A stretch of DNA of 64,000 nucleotides from Eonycteris spelaea (GCA_003508835.1 PUFA01000006.1:1922001-1986000), one strand, 5' to 3'. Shown: positions 1 through 12,892, counted from the first letter of the stretch. A program made the numbers and translations. Notes: generated from the sequence alone by a model not told the origin.

Positions 1-1460
1 AAAACATTCTTATAGGACAAAAAGTAAACTTGAACAAATGGAAAAACATACCATATTATTGATCAGAAGAATCGGTATCAGAAAGATATCAATTCTCTCT
101 AAGTTAAAATTTATAAACTTAATGTGATCCCAATAAAAGTATCTTCATGTTATTTTTTATCCTGGAGCCAGAAAAGTTGATTATAAAGTTATTTTGGAAA
201 ATAAATTCAAGACTAGCCAGGAATCTCCTAAAAAAGAGGAACAAATGGGGACTAGCCCTACCACACATTAAAACATTTATGAAGCCCCTTTAATTAAAAT
301 ATTATAGTATTGGTGCATAAATAGACAGATGGCTTGTGGAATAGGATATAAAACCCAAAGATAAATGCAAAGGCCTCTGGGAATTCAATGTTTGATAAGT
401 AAATGATGCTGGAACAAGTGATAGTTATGTGACTAAAAATAAAATTGGATCCATTCCTTGTGCCTTACACTAGGATAAATTCCAAATAGATCAGATATCT
501 AAATGTAAAGAAATAGTCATACCAATACTAGAGGAAAACATAAGTCAATTTCTTTACATCCCAGGAATGAGGAAGTCTGTCTTAACTATTATTCCGTATC
601 TGAATTCAATAAAAGAAGAATGGGTAAATTTGTTTATCTATAATGTTAAAAAATTTAAAAATTGTATGCCCAAAATACCATAAGTAATGTGAAAAGGTAA
701 ATAAAAAAACTGAGACAAAATCATAACTATTATCACAAAGAGCCAACATCCCTAATATATAAAATTTTTAAGTATTGAAAAGAGTTCAAATTCTAGCCTA
801 ACAACTCACTAAAAAAAGTGGGAAATTATAGAAAAGTAAATGTAAACAGCTCTTAATATAGAAAAAGATGCTCAAGCTCGTTATTCATAAGAGAAATGGA
901 TACTAAACTAAACTGAGATGTCATTACTTACTCATCAGATTTGCAAAAATTCCAAACTTAACGGTGCACCGAGTTGGTGAGACTTCGGAGAGACAGGTAG
1001 TTTCATGTATTGGTGATACGTATGAAAAGTGGCACAACCATGGAGGAGAATTTAAAGCATCTGGCAAAATTACACATGCATTTACCCTTTGTCCAAGCAA
1101 CCTCCCTTCTAGGTACATATACCAAAATGAAATGGCACAAACTCAAAATGATACATGCTCAAGGCTATTTAGGGAGACGCATTTTATAATAATAAAAAAA
1201 CTGGAAACAGCCTACATATCTATCTATAGAAGACAGGTGAATAAACAGTGGTCCATAGATGCACCGAAATGCTATTCAGCTGCAAAAATAATGAAGACTT
1301 TTTCTATATATTGCTAAAAAGTGATCTCCAGGACAAAGGCGAACAGACTAATTTGCAGAAGAGTGTGTTTAGTCTCATACTTTTTGTATGAAAATAAAAG
1401 AAAAATAAAAGTATATTTATTTATATTTGGTTCTACTATTTTCAAAATTTAAAAGTGTGT
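1..1460 (+). mobile_element. Old L1 (L1M-type) ORF2 and 3' UTR fragment
   Basis: The sequence follows the 3' part of L1 ORF2: the block on non-bonded nucleotide changes around 'ggatccattccttgtgcc', the 'gtccatagatgcaccgaaatgctattcagc' region, then an AT-rich 3' UTR. Many substitutions and stops show an old insertion that continues from beyond the window edge. Confidence 0.65.
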
Positions 1461-2030
1461 AAAACAAAAACCAATAAAATATCATTTATCAGAAAGAGAA
1501 TAGTGATGGAAGCTGTTATCTGCATATACCTTGTTTTTTAATTTTGATATAATAAAATATATGCATAATCTGAAAAACAAATTTAACTATAAAAACACAA
1601 TCTATTTTTAAAAACTGAATAAAAATAAACCTATTTGTCCATCATGTCATGTCATAACCATACAAAGAAGGAATCTTTCAAGTGACTTGGAAACACAGTA
1701 TTATAGTCGTGTAACATATAGTGATATAGATCTGAAGGACAAAACAAATACAAAAAATCTTAAACAGCACTCAGTAGACTTACTGTTAATAATAATATTA
1801 GTATTAATATTTCAAAACTGCTCAATTTATATAATAGGATTTAAAATCTCATTAGGAACCAGATTTTCATTATAAGAGAAAAAGTATATATGTACGCATG
1901 TATAAAGTCAAAGAAGTTAAGTAAAAACTATAAAATCTTTAAGTGAAAATATCAGTATGAACTCTTGATTGTTTACTCTTTCTAAAAAATAAGTATTTCT
2001 TTGTTCTGTTCACTGAAAAGTCCTAGAAGC
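1461..2030. other. AT-rich unassigned sequence
   Basis: No coding frame, recognised repeat or RNA gene was identified. Base composition is strongly AT-rich, and it may be the decayed tail of the preceding L1. Confidence 0.4.
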
Positions 2031-2341
2031 AATGACAATCTGGTAGAGATCAGTGTCCTTAATGGTGAGATCGTGGTCTCTAAAATGCCATTTCCCTCCA
2101 AAAGGAACCAGGGCTCCTTGGAGAAATAGCCAAGTCCAATGCTGGAGCGGGAAATGTACAGAATGAGTCAAGGATATCTTGTACTATCAAAGACATTAGT
2201 ATTATCTTGTACTACGAAAACTATCAAAGACACTGGCTCATGTCAAAATGACAGGCACCACCTGGAAGAGAGTCTCATTGGCCAAATATGGAATAACTGC
2301 AACATCAGGAAGAATTATGACTATAATGAATAATAACACAT

Positions 2342-3030
2342 GGAATATATAAACATCATGAGCCCATGATGATAATAATTTTTTGAACCCTCATTGCTTC
2401 ATGCTGAGCTTTTGTGACTCATTGTTTTGAGTATCTACAGCTGCCATAGTAAGCTATCCCAAAACTTAGTGGCTAAAAAAACAAAAAACTCATTGGTCAC
2501 CTCTTCATCAAAACTATAAAACAAGGTAAATTCATCTCATTATTTTGAAAGCTTTTTTTTCTTAATGGGAAGGATCCAGAAGCCTTTCTGATGAAAGAAA
2601 GTTCTTTATATAAAAACCACGTATAATAAATGCAAAAGAAATCATGGAAATAGAAAAATCACTATTTTGTTATCCCTTATGAAATAATGGATCTAAGCAA
2701 TAGTCATCAATTACTACTAAAATTATTGGGCAAAAAATTATGGCAAATTTGAAACCAGACTGGAAACAAATGAACCCACTGATCAATCTCAACATCACTA
2801 AAGTTGGATGTCACATGCATCTCTGATGTGAGGTAATAGAACATATAGAGTGTTACTTTCAAAGTATTCTTGACAAAAAGAAAAACCATCAAGCCTCTAG
2901 ATGTAGATATCAGTTTACAGAGCCTATCGAGTATAGTAAATTATATCAAATGACATCACAAAGCTATAAATCCAAATCCAGAATGTGGGAAATCCCACAT
3001 GAAATATATAAACATCATGAGCCCATGATG
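2342..3030. repeat. Pair of ~29-bp direct repeats carrying an imperfect palindrome
   Basis: The segment AATATATAAACATCATGAGC followed by CCATGATG occurs at about 2343-2371 and again at 3002-3030, nearly identical. Within each copy CATCATG and CATGATG form a short hairpin. The 630 bases between show no recognised gene. The surrounding sequence looks like an old, unclassified interspersed repeat. Confidence 0.6.
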
Positions 3031-3638
3031 TTTCTTCAACAATAAATAAATAAATAACATAAAACTAAACCAAAATGAAATCAGTCATAAAAAAAAAAAG
3101 GGGTCATTCTATTGATTAACAGAGACTTAAGAGTAGCAAAGGTTAGCTCTGGCAAGATGGCAGCTTCCTTGGAGCCCAGTTACTGGGAAGGTGGCTGGGC
3201 TCCCATCATACACAGCAAGATCCTTGTGGTGAGCTTATGCCAAATTTTCGGTGCATTTTTTTTTTAATATAAAACAAATCCTTTAAGTTTTCAAATGTTT
3301 TAAAAAACAATTTATACTTAAGCCAGCCTTGAAGATAAGAACAAAATTTACCAGTTTACATTTTTTAACCCAAAATGACTCAAGCACTCACTCTCTGTAT
3401 AGCGCTATTCTAGGTGCAATAAAAGTGCACTTTTTATGAACTTACAAATGTGATGCCACTTTCTAAAATTGTATTATCATCTTTTCAGGGGTAAAAATAA
3501 ATAAAATCATCATTGTTTACTACTCATCTGCCCCAAACCCACTTTGGCTCATGAAAAAGTTAATTTCTGCCAACTTTAAGATGTTTCAATGAACTCAGCT
3601 CCTACTGCCCCAAAATAAAAGAGGACTCCTTTTTTATT

Positions 3639-3723
3639 AAAAATAAAATAAAATAAATAAAATAAAATAAAATAAAATAAAATAAAATAAAATAAAATAA
3701 AATAAAATAAAATAAAATAAAAA
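3639..3723. repeat. (AAAAT)n microsatellite
   Basis: About 85 bases of pentanucleotide AAAAT repeat with one four-base interruption near the start (AAATAAATAAA). It probably grew from the poly(A) tail of a retroelement. Confidence 0.95.
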
Positions 3724-4439
3724 GAAACAATTTTCCACAAAAGGGCAGTGTCTGTTTCTAATAAATATATTTTTAAATTTCTTCTTTTCTTTAAGTTTGC
3801 TTCCTCCAATATTTCCCTTTCCTATCTGGTACTCTTAAACGTCACCGTCATTGATGACACGTGGAGAGGTTCAAGAAGAGATGTACCAATTTGGACAACT
3901 AACGACAACATTGGTTCTCAGGCAACAAAGAAACGAAACTTTTTAAGAAAACAGGAATGTAATGCTGACTGTGAACTCTCAGCAGAACAAGGCACAGATA
4001 TGCTGGCTTACATCGCCCTCCTTGAAAAGCAGCTGCTTCCTGCAGTGCTGCCACCCTCTCGATTTAGAGTGACATTCTTTACTGTGACAAAGCCATGGTT
4101 TTGGTTTGCTTCATGAATTCTTTTTTTTTTCCTGGGTTTGATCCTGCCTGGAAGAATGTCTAAGAGAGCACTGAATAGGATTCTCCAGACCAAAGGACAG
4201 CCTCCCCTCTGCCACCTCTGAGAAGTGGGAGCACAGCTACACAGAGATGCCAAGGAGTGCTGAAATCTTCTGTCAAATTGATTGGGAACAGCTCCTCTTT
4301 CCTCTGGAGATACATCTTCTCCCTTGACTGCCTCTGTATTTGATTTTCTTGCACATCTTTGTAAACTGAGCTTTCCTAAAGTTCAGTTACAAGAACTTTT
4401 CAAACAGCTCTCCAACTTGCGTGCTTTTGTAATGCCGTG

Positions 4440-4900
4440 CTAACTAATTCTCTTAGGTTTAGTCTTGGAGATGGATGGTAATCTTCCCCAAACCTCAACT
4501 TCCTCCTTGGTGTTGAGGAGGTCATTGAGAGGACATGACTGCCAGTTGACCAGTGAGCTGGGCCTCTCTCCTATCCTTGGAATATACTCTGCTCACCATT
4601 CCCACACCAGGAGCCTTTTTAAGGATGCAGCTTTGGAGACTAGCGGATTGGGACCATCTGGATTCGTGACTGAACCCCATTAAGGGCTCTGTACCAAGTT
4701 TGAAGATTCCGACAGACAGCTGCAGCAATCTGCTTGTCTTTCGGCCACCCAAGATAAGCCTTGTATGTAGGTTCCTTTGCTTATTAAAACTGCCACTTAT
4801 CAATCTGGAGTGGTCTGCTTCTCTCTTTGGTGTCTCCTTGCCCTCCACGTGGATGGTGGATGGGGGCCGGGAGCAGTTTCGAATTTCATCCAGGGAATTC
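4440..4900 (+). mobile_element. Possible LTR-like segment, unclassified
   Basis: A TTTTTAAGG TATA-like site near 4616, a TTATTAAAA hexamer region near 4780, and a following CT-rich 'ctctctttggtgtctccttg' segment resemble the U3-R-U5 order of a retroviral LTR. TG/CA termini and a target-site duplication were not established. No retroviral gene follows that I can support. Confidence 0.3.
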
Positions 4901-5515
4901 CAGTTTCAAATCGACATTCAGAAACTGCCAACACTCGAGCTGATGCCAACAGAGAGAGAAAGTAAACTTGACAGTGGCCATCCCCTGACAGTTCTGTTTT
5001 GTGCACGAGCTTTTGCCTTCAGGTCATATGATTATTGTAATATCTTATACACTAAGTGAAGGCAAAAGTAAAATACTATTAATAGGTATAAAGAAGACTC
5101 TAAAACAAGAAAACTTTTATCTAATTTTTTTTTAATTAGGAAGCTTTTATTCTAGCTTGGCAATGCACTTTAATATCGAGATGAATGCTGAATGAACTTG
5201 GAGAAAAAAGAAAACACATTGTGCTGTACATATGCAAAAAAAAAAACACACAATGAATTTGATTTAATCTTGCCAGATTTTTGCCTTTGGTTCACATGTT
5301 TCTGACCAAAAGCTACAATTCTGTCCTGCAAGGCACTCTTAATTTATTTAAGTTTATTTATTCAATTTATTAGTTTTCTTAGACCAGTATAAATATCTAA
5401 TATATGGCTCTTTGGCTAAACCTTTTTTCTTCTCTTTAGAAAGCTGATGCCTATTTTAGGAGCTAGGAAATATATATAAATTAATTCAATAGAAAAGGCT
5501 GTCTTTAACTTTAGA

Positions 5516-5546
5516 GGGAGAGAGAAAGAGAGAGAGAGAGACTTAG
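5516..5546. repeat. (GA)n simple repeat
   Basis: A purine-only run of GA with a few interruptions. It has no coding potential. Confidence 0.8.
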
Positions 5547-5605
5547 GGAACCCACCAACCAAATGCAATATGTAAATCTTGTTTAGATCCTGATTTAAAT
5601 AAACC

Positions 5606-5647
5606 AACTATAAAAAGACAACTATAAAAAGACAACTATAAAAAGAA
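5606..5647. repeat. Three-copy 14-bp tandem repeat
   Basis: Three head-to-tail copies of AACTATAAAAAGAC, the last ending in A in place of C. This is a short minisatellite and likely length-polymorphic. Confidence 0.9.
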
Positions 5648-5749
5648 AACTGCACATGGACTGATTATTAGATGATACTAAGAAATTATTATCAATTTTG
5701 TTGGATATGATAATAAAATTATGGTTATGTTACTCTATGTGTGTTAGAG

Positions 5750-5974
5750 CAGCGGTCCCCAACCTTTTTGGCACCAGGGACCAGTGCTCCTATGAAAAGC
5801 TAATGCCTGATGATCTGAGATGGAGATGAGGTGGTGATGCTAACATTGGGGAGCAGCTGCAAATACAGATGAAGCTTCCCTTGCTGGCCCGCCACTCACC
5901 TCCTGCTGTGTGGCACTGCTCCTAACAGGCCACAGACCAGTACTGGTCCGTGACTCAGGGGTTGGGGACCTCTG
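5750..5974. mobile_element. Non-autonomous hAT-Charlie element (MER1-like)
   Basis: Terminal inverted repeats CAGCGGTCCCCAACC and GGTTGGGGACCTCTG bound a 225-base element. An 8-base target duplication, the hAT hallmark, flanks it (tgttagag at 5742-5749 and tgttagat at 5975-5982). The internal sequence with 'gcagctgcaaatacagatgaagctt' resembles the MER1 family. It is non-coding. Confidence 0.85.
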
Positions 5975-6470
5975 TGTTAGATTTTTTAATGAAGAATTTT
6001 TTTTAAATCTTGGATTTTCAAATACTGCAGCAAAAGAAAGAAAACGTAGTGATAGAGAGGATGGAGTATAAATAAGATCAACCTAGTAATTGTTGAAGCT
6101 GGGTTATAGGTGCATGGAGGCTTATTATAGGACACTCTCTACTTCATGTATGCTTGAATTTTTTCCTTAATAAAAAGGTATGAATTTCCTCACTTATATA
6201 TCTTCTTAAGTGAAGCCAATGAACTCAAAAGAGAGAGATTAAGTGTTAGATCAAATAAAAGTTGTATAATATAAATTACTTTCTTTAACTTGATTTCTTT
6301 GGTCTTGGAAGCTTTTTAACAGATAGAAGTTAAAATATAATGGAAAAATAAAAGACCATTATCACAGTCTGTTAATTCCTTATGCTTCCCATGAGAAGGA
6401 TAAATAGTTACATGGCAGTTTTATGGGATCCAGGACCCAATATAGGAAAGTTTCCCAGAGGACTCTGTAA

Positions 6471-6556
6471 TACTCCATCTTTCCTCTTTTTCCTTCCTTC
6501 CTTTTCTTCTCCGCCTCCCCTTCCCCTCTCCCTCCTCTTCCTTCTTCTTCTCACGA
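6471..6556. repeat. Polypyrimidine (C/T)-rich tract
   Basis: About 85 bases of almost pure pyrimidine with CTTCC and CTC units. Such tracts can adopt triplex (H-DNA) structure, but no mirror symmetry was established here. Confidence 0.75.
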
Positions 6557-7031
6557 GCATCACCACAAACATGTGAGTAATGAGTTGTGCTACAACTTCA
6601 CAATGGCTATGATGTAACTAAGAGATAGGAATTTTTCAGCTCTATGATAATTTTATGGGACCACCATCATATACGCAGTCCATCATTGACCAAAATGTCA
6701 TTATGCAGTGCATGACTGTAGAGAGGCTTTCGAACGTTTTCTCTGTAAATTGGATCAGAGAAGGTAATACCCAAGTCTGTGATTGTGAATTAGTTAACAG
6801 TAGGTAGTATATTGGACAGTGTTGTGGCTGAATTAGGGGCAATTGGAAATGAAGACAATATTGTTTCATGAACAGAGTAGAGATCTTGAATTAGAAGATA
6901 GCTATTTTACCAACTTTGTGGCCTCCCAACAAGGTATCCAGATACAGAAATCTCTTGTTTGAAAAATAGTTTGTTTTTAAAGTGTTGTAATTACAGGAAG
7001 GAGACCTTCTGTTTCCAGATGCAAAGGATAC

Positions 7032-7370
7032 TGTATTATTTGCTCAGACTACCACAACAAAACACCACAGACTGCGTGGCTTAAACAGCAGAGATTTATT
7101 TCCTCACAGTTCTGGAGGTTAGAAGTCTGAGATCAAGATGTTTGCAGGGTTGGTTTCTTCTGCATCTTCACGGGGCCTTCCCTCTATACCTGTCTGGTAT
7201 CTAAATTTCCTCTTCTTATAAAACACCAGGCAGACCAACCTCGCTAATGACCTCATTTTAACTTAATTACCTCTTTCAAGACCCTATCTTCAAATATAGT
7301 CACATTCTGAGGTACCTGTGGTTAGGAATTTAACATATGAATTTGAGGGGACATAATTCAGTTATTAACA
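7032..7370 (-). mobile_element. MLT1-type LTR (ERVL-MaLR)
   Basis: Reading the - strand, the segment starts TGTTAATAACTGAATTATGT and ends in the 'ctgtgaggaaataaa' and 'ggtagtctgagcaaataataca' region typical of MLT1 LTRs. It has TG/CA ends and a probable 5-base target duplication (gatac / ggtac, four of five matching). It is a solo LTR of an ancient retrovirus-like element. Confidence 0.85.
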
Positions 7371-7815
7371 GGTACTTTTAGACTAGATTTACCTGCAGGA
7401 AGTGGTCATTACAGGGCCCCATCCAGAGGCTCTAGTTCCCCTTTATCAGTTCTGTGCGGCCTTTACCCAGCTTCTGCATGCTTTGCTGCTAAATGCTTAC
7501 ACTTGTAGCTTTCTGAGGATTGCCCACGGGCACTGGACCCCCACCTCTGCCCCTCCATACAGAGGGCTGAAAGTGCCTGGAAATCTTACAAGTCCACCTA
7601 ACAGGGCCCTTAGCCAATCATTGGCTGGGAGTGCAAAAGCCAGTCTCTCTGGTACAGGACAAACTCTGAAGCCTAATTCCTACCTCAGAACTCCCAGCAG
7701 GACCATGTATATCTATGATGTCACCTGCAATCTCGCACTTGCCTGGCTTCTGCCCATTTGAAATTCTGCTTCCTCATTGCCTCACTGGTCCTCCTGGTAG
7801 CCTTCCTTAATAAAC
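7371..7815. other. Unassigned, possibly LTR-derived
   Basis: This moderately GC-rich stretch ends in CCTTAATAAAC just before a candidate LTR. An open frame at 7402-7761 shows no recognised domain. An old LTR is possible but was not established. Confidence 0.3.
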
Positions 7816-8558
7816 TGTTGCAGAAAGCGGCACCTGACGGAGGAAATTAGACGCTCAGACAACTTTGTTAGAGGAAGGAGGATTTAATGCCGGTGGAGAG
7901 CATGAGGCATTCAACAGACCCAAAGCACGATTTCCCCTTGGTTAGATTTCTTACACCTTATACACCCTTGCAGTGTCCGTGAAAAGGGGCGCTTGCGTCC
8001 TTTGTCTGAGGTTTCACGTGTGCCTCATGACTCAGGATGGGAGGCGGAGCTTCAGGTTCAGGGCTGCAAGGGGGTAGAAATTTCCAGACCACTGGTCTTA
8101 TAGGTCGTTTGTTTTATAGAACCTGCGACCTTGGCGTTATCAGCACCATTACAGGATTCTGAACAGAGAGATGGGAACTGCTCACGGATTCCTATCAAAG
8201 GCTAGCTCTAATTGTAACATTAACAAGCAGTTTTACACAGTCTTGTTATTCGTACACAACTAGAGATAAGAACATTAGTTGGATAGCAAACTATGAATCA
8301 ACAGGTGTGAGCTGGAGAGTTCTTGAGGTAGGGGAGGTCACTATGAGAAAACATGTTAGCTGAAGAGCACTGGGCAAAATGGGGGTCGGGGGGAGAGCTG
8401 TTTAAACCGACCAAGTCAGTTATTTCTGCAGGCCCTTTCCTCTGCATTTTTTCAGATGCCTCCTCTCCTCTCTCGAAACCACTTCCATATGGGTCCTTGG
8501 TTCATTACAGGCTTCTGGAAGAATCCAACCTAAAATCTATTTTAACTAGGTAACCACA
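7816..8558 (-). mobile_element. Candidate ERV LTR, antisense
   Basis: Bounded by TG (7816) and CA (8557-8558). Read on the - strand it has CTATAAAAC near 8114 and ATTAAA near 7874, in the order expected for U3 then R. No clear target-site duplication was found, so the boundaries and class are tentative. Confidence 0.35.
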
Positions 8559-10230
8559 ATGAAAAACCCCCGTGTCAAGACTAGAGGTAAGAAGTGCAGA
8601 AGCAAGAATTGTTGTTTAGAGATCACTGAAAAAGGAGTTTTTAGAATTAAGCATTGGAGATTTAATCAGAGCTACTAACACAGAAACTTCCTACTGTGGG
8701 GAAGTGGTGTGTCCTCCAGAAACTCTTCATCGGGTATACTGATGGAGATTTTTAAAAGGAATTATGACTCAACAGGTTGACAGCAAAAGAAGGATTTAAT
8801 TTAAAAGGCAGAAGGGCCCCAATGTAGCATTTAAAAGGGAGAGGGGTAGAAGTCACAATGTGGTTAGATATTTCGATAGCATTAAAAATTTTTGAAGAGC
8901 GAGAGAGAGAAAAAATTTTGTCAAAATTTATCAGAACTGGAACGTGGGACAAGCCTTCACTGAGGTGCCACCTACTGTGTGGACTACAGGAAGACCAGAG
9001 TGACCTAGGAGTTCTGCAATGTAGAAATGACCTTCTACTTCTTAGGTTACCGTAAGAAGGGTACGGATTTGGAGGTAAAACTTGACTCAAGCCCACTAAG
9101 CAGATGGACTCAAGGGATTATTTCTGCCTGGAGGTCAGTATAGGTATTTGTTTTTTCCAAAGATCTCTTCATCTGCAGAAATGAAGTTTCCCACTCAGGA
9201 TCTTTGGTAAAAGCCCTTCCTCGCTTTTCCTTTGTAATTATACTGTCTTCCAGAATTTCAATTTTTTCATGTATAAAGCTATGATTCTATTCTTTTGCTT
9301 TAAAAATTATGAACGACTTTCTGCTACTGTCAGAAACACTATCAATAGAGATTGATTTGAATCTTTATTACTCATTGGCAGTAAGCAATAACGAAAGTTA
9401 CTGCTACCTCTGTCCCTTGGCATAAAGCAAGATTTTGCTGGTGCGGTCACGTGTTTGGCAATATGGCAGGCATGGTTAGCAAGGCGGGAGCTGAAGATTT
9501 GATCAGTGCTGCTGACATCGTTCATGAAGTTGAAGCCAAGGAGTAAGGCCAGGCAGTAGGCACAGTTGACAAGACCAGGACCAAGGAATTGACTGGCTGA
9601 GCCAGAGTAGCCAGAGGTCAAAAAATAAGAGCTTTATTTTATCCAAATAAGGGTAACTAGTGTCAGAAAATAAGGAAATGGTCAAAGAATGATGAGAATA
9701 TGTCAAAATTATCTCAGAAATTAAGATAATTATAGGATGCCCAAGGGAGAATAAACAAGCTGCAAATACAGTAAAGGATATAGAGCATAGAAATGAAAAA
9801 AAAAGAAAAGAAAAGAAAATGATTTAAAAATAAATGAACTCTTAAAAAAAAGATCAGAAAGAAAATGACAGCTATAAAAAAAAAAACAGGCAGAGTAGAT
9901 GCAACAGATGTATATATTGGAATCGCTGAGAAAGAAAATCAAAATGGTCGAAAGAAACTAATTTTTAGAATTCTAATTTAAAAAAGCTTTTTGAAATTAA
10001 ATAGGATCCAAGTGTAGATATTTAAAGGGTACCACATTTACCTGGAGAAATAGACTCAGTAAAATTAACTCTGAGACATATCCTGGTAGAATTATTGGAC
10101 TTTAATGACAAAAACATTCTTAGGGGTTTCAAGCAGAAAGACCAAGTCACCTAACAAGGGGAAAATCAGTTTGGCATAATGTTACCAACATAAACTTGTG
10201 GGACAGTTAACCTGTAATATCAAGGCTGCA
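8559..10230. other. Unassigned non-coding sequence
   Basis: No gene or clear repeat was recognised. Small open frames (for example 8752-9096 and 9307-9621) have no conserved domain or codon-like character. Old retroelement sequence is likely. Confidence 0.4.
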
Positions 10231-10239
10231 GAAAAGCAA

Positions 10240-11820
10240 TTTTAAACATGTTAGAACTCAGGGAATATTGTTCTCATTAGCTCTTCCTGAAAGGGGGTGG
10301 GGATGGAGCTGTATTAGAGCAGTTTTTGCATCCTATTGAAGTTAAACTGGCATCACTTCAAATTAGAGTGTTAAAACTTTAAGATGTTAAACAGAATCCC
10401 CACTATAGAATATAGAATATAGACAAAAGGAAATTTAAAAAGGATTAAAACCTAAAAAAATCAACTAAATACTAAAGAAGACAATAATGTAGGAAGTGAA
10501 GAACCAAAAAAAAAAAAAAGCTATACACCACATAGAAAACAAATAGCAAATGGTAGAATTAAATCCCTCTTGTCAGTAATTACTTTAAATGTAAGTGAAT
10601 TAAACTCTCCACAGACAGATACTGATAAAATGGATTTAAAAACATGATCCAATTGTATGCTGTTTACAGAGACTCACTTTAGATCCAAAGACACAAATAG
10701 ATTGAAAGCTAAAGAATGGAAAAGATATTCCTTGCAAATAGTATCCAAAAGAGAGTGGGAATTGCCATACTAATCCCAAACGAAATAGATTTTAAATTTT
10801 AAAAAAATGGTTACAAAACAAAAACTGACAGATTTGAGGGAGAATTAGATAGTTCTACAATAACAGTTGGTGATGTCAATATGCCCCTCTGCATAATAGA
10901 CAGAGGACATGAACACACATACACACACAAAAACCCAGCTCGTTCTAACTGTAGGACATTCTACCCAACAACAGAATACACATTCTTCTCAAGTGAACAT
11001 GGGATATTCTCAAATTTAGAGCATATATTAGGCTACAAATCAATTCTCAATAGATATCATGCAAAGTATTTTCTCTGACCACAACAGGATGAAGCTAGAA
11101 ATCAATAACAGAAGGAAAATTAGGAAATTCTTAAATTTGTGGAAATTAGACAACATACTGTTGTGGTTCGGTCAAATCTAAGACTATGGAGCCAATTGAG
11201 ATGAATTGTGAGCCTTTATTAGCCAGCCGGCGACTGACTCTCTACCACACAGGGTTAGAAGAGATCAGCCCCGAGCTCCCAGAAGAGGCAGTTTATATAG
11301 CCACCAGCACATCCCTGAGCAGATCACCACACCCTAGTTAACAGTATCTCCTTGATCAGATTACCCTGGTTAACAGCATCAGAAGTAAATATTTAATACT
11401 GGCTTACCGGAAAATTGTCCACCCATAACATTACCGATGGGTCAAAAAGGAAATCATAATGGAAATTAGAAAATACTTAGAGATGGCTAAGCATGAGAAT
11501 ACACTGTTTTCATTTGTATAGTAATAAAAATCTACAATGAAAATATCAAAACTTGTGAGGTACAGTGAAAGTAGCACTTAGAGGGGATTTAAAGCTATAA
11601 ATGCTCAGGTTAGAAACAAAGAAAAATCTCAACAACCTAACTTTAAACCTTAATGAATTAGAAAAGAAGAGCAAACTAAACCCCAAACTAGCAGAAGGAA
11701 GGAAATAATCATTAGATAAGTGATAAAAAAAAAAAAAAAAAAGGAACAGAGAAATCAAAGAAACCAAAAGTTGGTTCTAAAAGATTAACAAAATGGACAA
11801 AGCTTTAGCTATACTGACTG
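10240..11820 (+). mobile_element. L1 fragment (ORF1-ORF2 junction and endonuclease region), split by an LTR
   Basis: The sequence follows L1 through 'gttaaactggcat', the 'atgctgtttacagagactcac' endonuclease segment, 'ctacccaacaacagaatacacattcttctcaag' and 'ccaaaagttggttct'. Positions 11159-11430 are a later LTR insertion. Frameshifts and stops show that it is inactive. Confidence 0.85.
11159..11430 (-). mobile_element. Solo ERV LTR inserted in L1
   Basis: The 272-base segment has TG and CA ends and interrupts an L1 whose sequence resumes on both sides. On the - strand it carries TATATAAAC, followed downstream by AATAAAGGC, matching a TATA box and poly(A) signal in U3-R order. The flanking bases (atac / ttac) suggest a mutated 4-base target duplication. 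There is no internal viral sequence, so the provirus was lost by LTR-LTR recombination. Confidence 0.75.
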
Positions 11821-11849
11821 AGGAAACTATATTTGAACCTCAACAGTTT

Positions 11850-12150
11850 TTCCACTACTGTCCTTTTTCATTTTTTAGAACCCGGTCCAGGACACCGCAT
11901 TTCATTAATCATCATGTTTCCTTAGTCTCCTCCAATATGTGATAGTTTCTTCTGTGTTGCCTTGTTTTTCATGATCTGGACATTTTTTAAGAATGCTAGT
12001 CAGATATTTCATAGAATGTTCCTCAATTAAGGTTTTTCTGAAGTTTTCTCATGATTAAATTGGATTAATGCTTGTGGGGAAGAATACCATAGAGGTGAAG
12101 TGCTCTATTAGGGGTATATGATATGTACATGAGTCATCATATACTTCTGG
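11850..12150. mobile_element. Probable old L1 3' UTR fragment
   Basis: The block containing 'tttccttagtctcctccaat', 'gccttgtttttcatgatctgga' and 'gttttctcatgattaaattgg' resembles a common mammalian L1M 3' UTR segment. It is diverged, and I cannot assign a subfamily. Confidence 0.4.
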
Positions 12151-12892
12151 GTAGAAACAGCCTTACGGCAGAGCTTGAAGCTTTTCTCGTTTGTCCAGAC
12201 AATTTCCCCCAACATTGTGGGCAAGACAAACAACACAGTTTTCATGGCACTGTCAAACAACTCTGGAAGAATTAGGAGCATAGCAATTTTTTTCTAAAAC
12301 CCCTTTGAGAGTGCAATGTCTTAGGATGCCCAAGCAAGATGAGGCGCAAAACCTTTGGTGATACTCAGTGACTACCTGGGGTGGGCGGGGGCGGGGAGCA
12401 CAGGCAAAAATAATCTGGATGCAAAAGAACCCTTGATCATAGAGAAAGCCAGGATCAGAAAAAGTCACCAGAAAAAAAAATTGGTCGGTTCACCAGGATA
12501 AGACCAAAGGTGATTGAGAATAATAAATGGTTACACCCTTACCTATGTTATTAATCAATAATAATATTTTATGACATCCTGACAGAAAGTAACAGAACAA
12601 TAGGATCCATGCATGGGTGAGGCCACCTAGGCAGAAGAGATAAAAGAAAAAGAACATTTTTCTACCTCGTGTTGAGCATAGATTATGTACTTACAGTCCA
12701 GTTCTTTTTTTCCTCTGAGCTACAAGTCCCTTTTAAACATTTCTTATATTTGCTAACTTTATTATATATTGATAGTTAAGTATGTACAGCAATACATATT
12801 TATAAAGTCTATCAAACAATATATTTAGATGATAATACCAGGTAAGGCTCTAAACTGATTTTAAAACAAAATTGACCTAAACAGCCTCATTC

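Noticed and set aside
3576..3809. 77-codon - strand frame rich in Phe, Tyr, Ile and Leu
   Set aside because: It is the AAAAT microsatellite read in frame, with no real protein character.
4522..5059. Overlapping frames on both strands around 4.5-5.1 kb
   Set aside because: They overlap one another, lack domains and fall in an LTR-like segment.
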